6,709 nt of DNA from positions 1 to 6,709 of the forward strand of contig JAPKGY010000168.1 of NCBI GenBank assembly GCA_026647385.1, given 5' to 3'. This DNA comes from Phycisphaerae bacterium. GTDB lineage: Bacteria; Planctomycetota; Phycisphaerae; UBA1845; PWPN01. The notes beneath the pieces are model-generated. The model worked only from the letters and a program-made list of their open reading frames with translations, was not told the origin of the DNA and ran no database searches. Both the position numbers and the translations under genes were made by a program. Shown piece by piece: positions 1 through 3,866 of this stretch (positions are counted from its first letter, which is position 1; each line of letters starts with the position of its first letter).

Positions 1-1
1 G

Positions 2-199
2 CTCCCCGAGCCCGCGATGAGGCTCGCGCCCGGCGATGTGTCGGTCTATGCGTTCGTCACCGGCCAGCACCCACGGCAGCTCGTCGATATCGATGCGAAG
101 TTCATCGACGAGCGGGCGCTGGGCGAGGTCGCGGAGGACCTGGGCGCCGCGCTCAACCGGATCGGCGTGCTGGCGGCGTCCCTGGAGGCGCAGCGGTGA
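2..199 (+). CDS. C-terminal end of an unidentified protein (partial, 5' end outside window)
   Basis: This is an open frame that enters from the left edge and stops at the TGA at 197-199, giving about 65 residues. An ATG at 17 exists, but it is probably internal because the frame is open to the first base and the residues before it (LPEPA) look like ordinary protein. The visible part has a DVSVYAF beta-strand-like stretch, then FIDE and an amphipathic helix (LGEVAEDLGAALNRIG). I do not recognise the family with certainty. The DVSVY segment faintly recalls the C-terminus of AAA/OLD-type ATPases, but that is a guess. The stop overlaps the GTG start of the next gene, so the two are translationally coupled and probably work together. 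Coding status is well supported by this coupling; function is unknown. Confidence 0.6.
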   Translation, partial: LPEPAMRLAPGDVSVYAFVTGQHPRQLVDIDAKFIDERALGEVAEDLGAALNRIGVLAASLEAQR

Positions 200-791
200 A
201 GGTCCCGCTCTCGAGCCTGCCCGCGGACCGCCCAGAGAAGCGGACGAGAGCACGCTTCGCCGTGGAGCTCTCCGACGAGAGGTCGGGTCAGGTCCTCGTC
301 ATCACCAGCGATGAGACGCTGGCGGGGTACCAGCTCGACCAGCGCGCCGCGGGGTGGGGCGAAGGTGTCAAGCACCCGGACGGCGTCGTGCTGGGCACGT
401 CCCGTGGCCGGAGCTACGTCTGCTTCATCGAGCTCAAGTCGAGCATGAAGCTGCGCGAGCGCGGCCAAGGCGACCCCGCGGCCCACGCGCTGGAGCAGCT
501 CGCGGGCGCATTCCGATATTTTCACCCGTTCGGTGCGTCGTCCACCGGCGATGAGCATCACGATCAGTGGCGGAGCAGGACCGACGCGCTGAGTTACTCC
601 CCCGCGGCGGAGCACGAGGTGATCGGGATAGTCGTGGGCTACCGCCAGGTGCCACGTCCGCCGCCCACCGCGCCGATCCTGGCGCTGGGGCAGAAGCGCG
701 CGGTGCGGGTGGTCGTCCCGGTCCACGGAGCGCAGGCGAACCGCTCCGAGATCGCGTTCCCGAGCTCCTGGCGCGTGCCGGGATCCGCTGA
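196..791 (+). CDS. Predicted PD-(D/E)XK-type nuclease, frameshifted near its C-terminus
   Basis: The GTG start at 196 overlaps the upstream TGA and has a good Shine-Dalgarno sequence (GGAGG at 184-188, 7-base spacer). Residues 60-81 read as HPDGVVLG, a short turn, then YVCFIELKSS. This gives D62, E79 and K81 in the order and spacing of a PD-(D/E)XK nuclease core, followed by a helix with Q101 (HALEQL). Family knowledge therefore suggests a metal-dependent DNA or RNA nuclease, but no specific family is recognised. The original frame runs open to 1359, yet after about residue 188 it becomes low-complexity Arg/Pro/Ser sequence. Shifting by one base near 757-762 gives a natural ending, ELLARAGIR, and a stop at 789-791. 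Restoring one base would make EIAF(R)ELLARAGIR and a protein of about 199 residues. The gene then ends 38 bases from the convergent gene. The deletion may be a sequencing error or a real mutation. Confidence 0.6.
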
Positions 792-829
792 GCAGGCGGC
801 AGCGACGCGCATTCGACGAGGAGCGCAGC

Positions 830-1132
830 TCACTCGGGGAGGCGGTACCGGCTCCAGGTGGGCGTATGGTTGTTCCCGTCCGGATTCTGGATCGGCACAT
901 GGAGCGCGCCGAACGTGGATAGACGTCCGCCCTCTTCCACGACGCCTGCGACGTAGATCTGCGGCGTGTCCCCGCGCCGGCGCGACGAGAAGACCAGCCA
1001 GTAATAGGTGCTCTGCCCCACGCGGCCGACCACCGGGGACCACCGGGCCCAGCTGTTCGTCACCCCCGGGCTCGGGCGCCCCGAGCACGCGGGCGGATCG
1101 TTGGCGGCGAGCCTCACCGGGGTGCCGCCGGT
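830..1132 (-). pseudogene. C-terminal fragment of a TolB/PD40-like beta-propeller protein (5' truncated)
   Basis: Reading leftwards, the frame gives about 100 residues ending at the stop at 830-832. It contains NDPPACSG, then TNSWARWSP, YYWLVFSSRRRG, PQIYVAGVV and NNHTPTWSRY close to the end. The order NSW-x-RWSP, WLvFSS-R, pQ-y-aav and NNHTPtW is, as I recall it, the hallmark tail of TolB-like propeller proteins common in Myxococcota, where the full protein is several hundred residues and often secreted or a lipoprotein. Here everything N-terminal is missing. The frame meets a stop at 1148-1150, and the sequence upstream belongs to a different gene in another frame. A GTG at 1117 could serve as a start, but it lies within the conserved tail, so a genuine short gene is unlikely. 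It converges with the nuclease-like gene. The truncation is explained by the junction at about 1130-1142. Confidence 0.6.
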
Positions 1133-1142
1133 CGTCGCCGTT
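1130..1142. other. Probable chimeric or recombination junction between two truncated minus-strand genes
   Basis: To the right, minus-strand protein sequence in one frame runs from a good start at 1385 to VALIVNGDD (last D codon 1131-1133), where homology-like sequence ends. To the left, TolB-like sequence in a neighbouring frame begins at about 1132 with TGGTPVRLAANDPP. Neither gene has its other part in the window. The changeover lies in a GC-rich stretch around CGGCGACGACCGGCGGC (minus strand), which could be shared microhomology. The breakpoint is placed by change of protein character, so it is uncertain by roughly ten bases. Confidence 0.5.
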
Positions 1143-1385
1143 GACGATCAGGGCAACGGGATCGCCGATCTCGGCCAGGGCGTCCTGCCAGGCCTCGCCG
1201 CTGAAGGGCTTGCCGGTCGCGATGGGGACCACAGCCGTCTCGTGCCGGGAGAGTCTCGGTCCACCGGCCGGCCCCATCAGGACGACCTTGCGGGCGCCGC
1301 TCCGTGACCAGATCGGAAGCGAAGCGTTCAACCAGTCCAGCGGCGGGCGACCGGTATAAGGCACCAGGATGGCAATGCGTGTCAC
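1131..1385 (-). pseudogene. N-terminal fragment of a glycosyltransferase-2-like protein (3' truncated)
   Basis: A GTG start at 1385 (minus strand) is preceded by a purine-rich ribosome site, AGGAAGAGAG, ending about 6 bases upstream. The first 85 residues look like real protein: a beta strand IAILVPYTGRPPL, the segment WLNASLPIW, a second strand RKVVLMG, and then DPVALIVNGDD at residues 75-85. A strand near the N-terminus and an NGDD-type acidic motif about 85 residues in fit the nucleotide- and metal-binding half of a GT-A fold glycosyltransferase, though the early part is not a textbook GT2 start. After residue 85 the frame stays open to 639 but turns into Arg/Gly-rich shadow sequence over the TolB-like fragment. 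I therefore read this as the front of a gene cut off at the junction. It would have been transcribed divergently from the lipoprotein gene. The family call is tentative. Confidence 0.45.
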
Positions 1386-1486
1386 GGGCGACTCTCTTCC
1401 TGGACGACAGGGCCTTCCACGGGCATACCGATAACATAATCGACGCCAACGTCCGGGTCCATGGCGGGAATGTTCGAGGAGACACC

Positions 1487-1515
1487 TTGTTGGGTCGGCG
1501 AGTTTCGGCTAACCT
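1487..1515 (+). promoter_or_regulatory. Weak sigma-70-like promoter candidate for the lipoprotein-TPR pair
   Basis: TTGTTG (1487-1492) and TAACCT (1510-1515) are separated by 17 bases and lie about 65 bases upstream of the lipoprotein start. Each hexamer matches the consensus only partly, so this is a candidate chosen mainly for its spacing and position. Confidence 0.25.
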
Positions 1516-1566
1516 ATTGTCCCACGAGACGTTGGCGAAGCGGCCGGCCGGAACGGGCCCAGGCAT

Positions 1567-1571
1567 GGAGG
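1567..1571 (+). promoter_or_regulatory. Ribosome binding site deciding the lipoprotein start
   Basis: GGAGG sits 8 bases before the ATG at 1580. The same frame has another ATG at 1565 that overlaps this site and lacks a comparable upstream sequence, so 1580 is the better start. Confidence 0.65.
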
Positions 1572-1579
1572 CTGCAAAC

Positions 1580-2116
1580 ATGCGGGCGACTCGCACGGGA
1601 TCGGCAGGCGGGGGCGGCTCGGCCGACCGGATCGGCCAGGATCGGGGGATACGACGTGGGGCTTGGCGTTTGAAGTTTGTCGCCGGCCTCGCCGGGCTGG
1701 CTGCGGTGGTTGCAGCCGGCTGCGGGGACAAGGGCGACGGGCTCAAACGGATCGGACCGAGGAGCACGCCTTACCTGACCGGCGTCCCCGTACCCGAGGG
1801 CTTCTCGCTCGTCGAGAAGAACACCGAGGACTACGAGTCCGGCGCCCAGCGGTGGGCACGACACCTGTATCGCGGTCACGCGGAGCAGGCGGTTGTTCGG
1901 AACTTCTACCGCGAGCACATGCCGCTCATGGGCTGGACTCGCGTCAGCGAGCAATACGTCAAGGGGACGTTGGACCTGCGTTTCGAGAATGCAAGTGAAT
2001 CGTGTACGGTGCAGATTGCTCCGACTGGCTTCTTCAACCGGTGCACGATCCAGGTTGTGGTGCAACCGTTCAGTCGTAATTCTATGGAGCCGCCTGCTCG
2101 GCGACCGATGCCATGA
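1580..2116 (+). CDS. Small predicted lipoprotein of unknown function
   Basis: The 178-residue product begins with a basic segment rich in Gly and Arg (residues 1-31), then a hydrophobic stretch FVAGLAGLAAVVAAGC ending in a lipobox-like AAGC with the lipidated cysteine at about residue 48. This predicts a signal-peptidase-II lipoprotein anchored in the cytoplasmic or outer membrane and facing the periplasm. The mature part has TPYLTGVPVPEGFSLVE, then DYESG, and an FYREHMPLMGW segment at about residues 109-119, followed by LDLRFENASESCTVQI. This pattern (short opening, PVP-x-GF, Y-x-G, FY-x-x-MP-x-x-GW, final beta strands) is one I associate with hypothetical planctomycete lipoproteins, but I know no function or named domain. 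Two further cysteines (about 142 and 155) could pair. Position -3 of the lipobox is Ala rather than Leu, slightly atypical. The stop overlaps the next start as ATGA, implying coupled translation. Confidence 0.8.
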   Translation: MRATRTGSAGGGGSADRIGQDRGIRRGAWRLKFVAGLAGLAAVVAAGCGDKGDGLKRIGPRSTPYLTGVPVPEGFSLVEKNTEDYESGAQRWARHLYRGHAEQAVVRNFYREHMPLMGWTRVSEQYVKGTLDLRFENASESCTVQIAPTGFFNRCTIQVVVQPFSRNSMEPPARRPMP

Positions 2117-2856
2117 GAAAATCGAGAAGACAGGAACTGAAGACGAACGTTCTGAGCGTGAAGTTGCAGGAAGCCTATGCGTGGATACAGAGGAACTCCA
2201 GCTATCTCACCGCGGGAGTGGTCGCGGTGGTCGCGATCCTGATCGTGGCGATGGTCGTCCAGCGGAACCGCCAGGCAGCCATCGACCGGGCGGAGAGAAC
2301 GTATCTGGAAATCCAGAGCGGCAACGTGGTCGAGAAGCCGGACCTGGTCGACCAGGCCGGCCGCCTCGCGGATGAACAGGGCCTCGAGAGCCCGCTCGGT
2401 GTGCGTGCCGCCGAACTCCAGGCAAACCTCGCCTACCAACTCGGCATGACCGCCGGGCTCCAGGATCGCGAGACGATGGTCAGCCGACTCAAACAGGCCA
2501 AGGGGATCTACGAGCACCTGCTTGCCCAGAAGCCTGCGCATGCCAGCGCCGCAAGTTGGCGGATGGGTTTGGCCGCCACCGAGGAATCGCTTTTTATCGC
2601 GGACGCGGGCGGCAGCAAGGAGGCCATTCGCAAGCTGTACCAGGACGTGATCGACGGCCCGACGTCTTCATTCCAGGTCCTCGCCAAGGAGAAGCTCGAG
2701 AGCCTCGACGCCCGGCTGGCCAGGCTGACGATCGTCGCGACTCAGCCGGCCTCGGCTCCGGCACCGATGATCATCCCGACCACGAGCCCGGCCACGTTGC
2801 CGCCCGCGGCACCAGCCGCGGCGCCGACGCCCGCCCCCACCACGGCGCCGGGATAA
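2113..2856 (+). CDS. Membrane-anchored TPR-like (YfgM/TPR_21-type) protein with Pro/Ala-rich tail
   Basis: The 247-residue product starts at the ATG within the ATGA overlap. It has no clear ribosome site of its own, so translational coupling is likely. Residues 1-30 are basic and contain RRQELKTNVL, an N-terminal motif I recall from planctomycete homologues. A single transmembrane helix spans about 31-50, flanked by the positive RNR, so the rest should lie outside the cytoplasmic membrane. Residues 55-205 are helical and Ala/Leu/Glu-rich, with helix pairs such as AERTYLEIQSG, LQANLAYQLG, AKGIYEHLLAQKP and EAIRKLYQDVID that resemble degenerate tetratricopeptide repeats. Residues 211-247 are almost only Pro, Ala and Thr, a flexible tail. 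The topology resembles YfgM, the ancillary SecYEG and chaperone partner, but sequence identity to YfgM is not evident, so function is inferred only as protein-protein interaction at the envelope. It probably acts with the lipoprotein encoded just upstream. Confidence 0.8.
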   Translation: MRKSRRQELKTNVLSVKLQEAYAWIQRNSSYLTAGVVAVVAILIVAMVVQRNRQAAIDRAERTYLEIQSGNVVEKPDLVDQAGRLADEQGLESPLGVRAAELQANLAYQLGMTAGLQDRETMVSRLKQAKGIYEHLLAQKPAHASAASWRMGLAATEESLFIADAGGSKEAIRKLYQDVIDGPTSSFQVLAKEKLESLDARLARLTIVATQPASAPAPMIIPTTSPATLPPAAPAAAPTPAPTTAPG

Positions 2857-2882
2857 GCCGGCTCTCCTCCCCCTGCCGGATG

Positions 2883-2898
2883 ACCGCGAGCCCGCGGT
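2883..2898 (+). terminator. Possible weak intrinsic terminator
   Basis: ACCGCG (2883-2888) pairs with CGCGGT (2893-2898) across a four-base AGCC loop, and the stem runs into a short T run. It lies 26 bases after the TPR-like stop and before the next promoter, which is where a terminator would be expected. The T tract is only three bases, so efficiency is doubtful. A second weaker hairpin (CCGGC 2858-2862 with GCCGG 2875-2879) directly follows the stop. Confidence 0.35.
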
Positions 2899-2906
2899 TT
2901 CGAAAC
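2897..2906. repeat. Perfect 10-base palindrome GTTTCGAAAC
   Basis: The palindrome overlaps the end of the terminator-like hairpin and lies about 20 bases before the -35 candidate of larE. With one bulged G it extends to CGC and GCG arms (2893-2909). It could be an operator for a dimeric regulator, or simply part of the hairpin region. No regulator is identifiable. Confidence 0.3.
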
Positions 2907-2925
2907 GCGGATCAATCGCGCGCGC

Positions 2926-2955
2926 TTGGATTGCAGGCGATCCGATCGCTATACT
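2926..2955 (+). promoter_or_regulatory. Sigma-70-like promoter candidate upstream of larE
   Basis: TTGGAT (2926-2931) and TATACT (2950-2955) are spaced by 18 bases. The -10 hexamer matches the consensus in five of six positions and stands out in this GC-rich DNA. Transcription would start near 2962, giving a leader of about 35 bases before the GTG start at 2997. It would drive larE and probably the DUF4159 gene. Confidence 0.5.
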
Positions 2956-2996
2956 GAAGTAAGTGGTTATGGATTCGTTTGGCGGAGAGAATCCCC

Positions 2997-3839
2997 GTGA
3001 ACAGCCCTTCGATCGAAGAGAAATTCGCTCGCATGCAGGATCTGCTGCGTTCGCTCGAGCGGGTCGCGGTGGCGTTCTCCGCCGGGGTGGACTCGACTTT
3101 TGTCCTGAAGGTCGCCCGGGACACGATCGGCCCGGAGAACGTGGTGGCGGTCACCGCCCGGAGCGACAGTCTGGCCGCCGCCGAATTCGAGGAAGCCCGC
3201 GCGCTGGCCGAGGGAATGGGCGTCGAGTGGGTGGTCGTCGACACCGAGGAATTCAAGAATCCGAACTACCTGGCCAACCCCGAGAACCGTTGTTACTACT
3301 GCAAGTCGGAACTGTACGGACAGCTCGACCGGTTTATCGCCGAGCGGCATCTGAAGGCCTCGATCTGCGGAATCAACGCCGACGATTACGACGACTGGCG
3401 TCCGGGGATCCAGGCCGCCCGCGAACACGGCGTTCACGCACCCTGCGCCGAGGCCGGTCTGACCAAGCAGGACATCCGCGAACTGAGCGCCCGCCTGGGG
3501 CTGCCGACCTTCGACAAGCCGGCCATGCCCTGCCTGTCGAGCCGAATCCCCTACGGCGAGTCGATCACCCCCGAGAAACTCCGCATGATCGAGCAGGGCG
3601 AGGCGTTTTTACGTTCGATCGGTTTTCGAGAGTGCCGCGTGCGGCATCATAACACCCTGGCCCGCATCGAATTGCCGGCGGACCAGATCTCCCAGGCCAT
3701 GGAACCCGATACCCGCGGGCGGATCGACGCCGCGCTGCGCGAGTTCGGTTACACCTACGTCGCGATCGACCTTCGCGGCTTCCGCAGCGGGAGCCTCAAC
3801 GAAGTGATCGCCTTCGGGCGGCGCCAGGCACCCGCCTGA
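2997..3839 (+). CDS. larE: ATP-dependent sacrificial sulfur transferase LarE
   Basis: LarE converts the carboxylates of pyridinium-3,5-biscarboxylic acid mononucleotide to thiocarboxylates in nickel-pincer nucleotide cofactor synthesis, acting in the cytoplasm after LarB and before LarC. The 280-residue product has the PP-loop SAGVDST at about residues 28-34, which adenylates the substrate. It then has NRCYYCKSELY (C99, C102), RPGIQAAREHGVHAPC, and PAMPCLSSRIPYG with C179, which aligns in position with the sacrificial cysteine of Lactiplantibacillus LarE. The C-terminal part with FRECRVRHH and ARIEL is typical of the family, and length is normal. Having the CxxC pair plus C179 matches the three-cysteine type reported to bind a [4Fe-4S] cluster in Thermotoga, so catalytic rather than sacrificial sulfur transfer is plausible. 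I chose GTG 2997 because GGAGAGA (2984-2990) is 6 bases upstream; a TTG at 2979 would overlap that site. No other lar genes are in view. The next gene follows after 27 bases. Confidence 0.93.
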   Translation: MNSPSIEEKFARMQDLLRSLERVAVAFSAGVDSTFVLKVARDTIGPENVVAVTARSDSLAAAEFEEARALAEGMGVEWVVVDTEEFKNPNYLANPENRCYYCKSELYGQLDRFIAERHLKASICGINADDYDDWRPGIQAAREHGVHAPCAEAGLTKQDIRELSARLGLPTFDKPAMPCLSSRIPYGESITPEKLRMIEQGEAFLRSIGFRECRVRHHNTLARIELPADQISQAMEPDTRGRIDAALREFGYTYVAIDLRGFRSGSLNEVIAFGRRQAPA

Positions 3840-3866
3840 TCGTCAGACCGCTCGCGGAATCAACTG

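Larger units (their letters stand above)
1386..1579. other. Divergent intergenic region
   Basis: This stretch of about 190 bases separates the minus-strand glycosyltransferase-like start from the plus-strand lipoprotein start, so it should hold promoters for both. It is locally AT-richer around 1428-1440 (ATAACATAAT) and 1503-1520. I see no convincing coding sequence; the open frames across it are extensions of shadow frames. Confidence 0.5.

Noticed and set aside
46..900. Minus-strand 284-residue open frame across the left edge
   Set aside because: It is Arg-rich and motif-free, antisense to the plus-strand coupled pair, which has a good ribosome site and a nuclease motif.
792..1359. Continuation of the nuclease-like frame beyond 791
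   Set aside because: The residues become Arg/Pro/Ser-rich low-complexity sequence lying antisense to TolB-like and glycosyltransferase-like coding sequence, so the frame is open only by composition.
1514..2541. Overlapping minus-strand open frames opposite the lipoprotein and TPR-like genes
   Set aside because: They are shadow frames. The plus strand carries a strong Shine-Dalgarno site, a lipobox, a transmembrane segment and an ATGA coupling.
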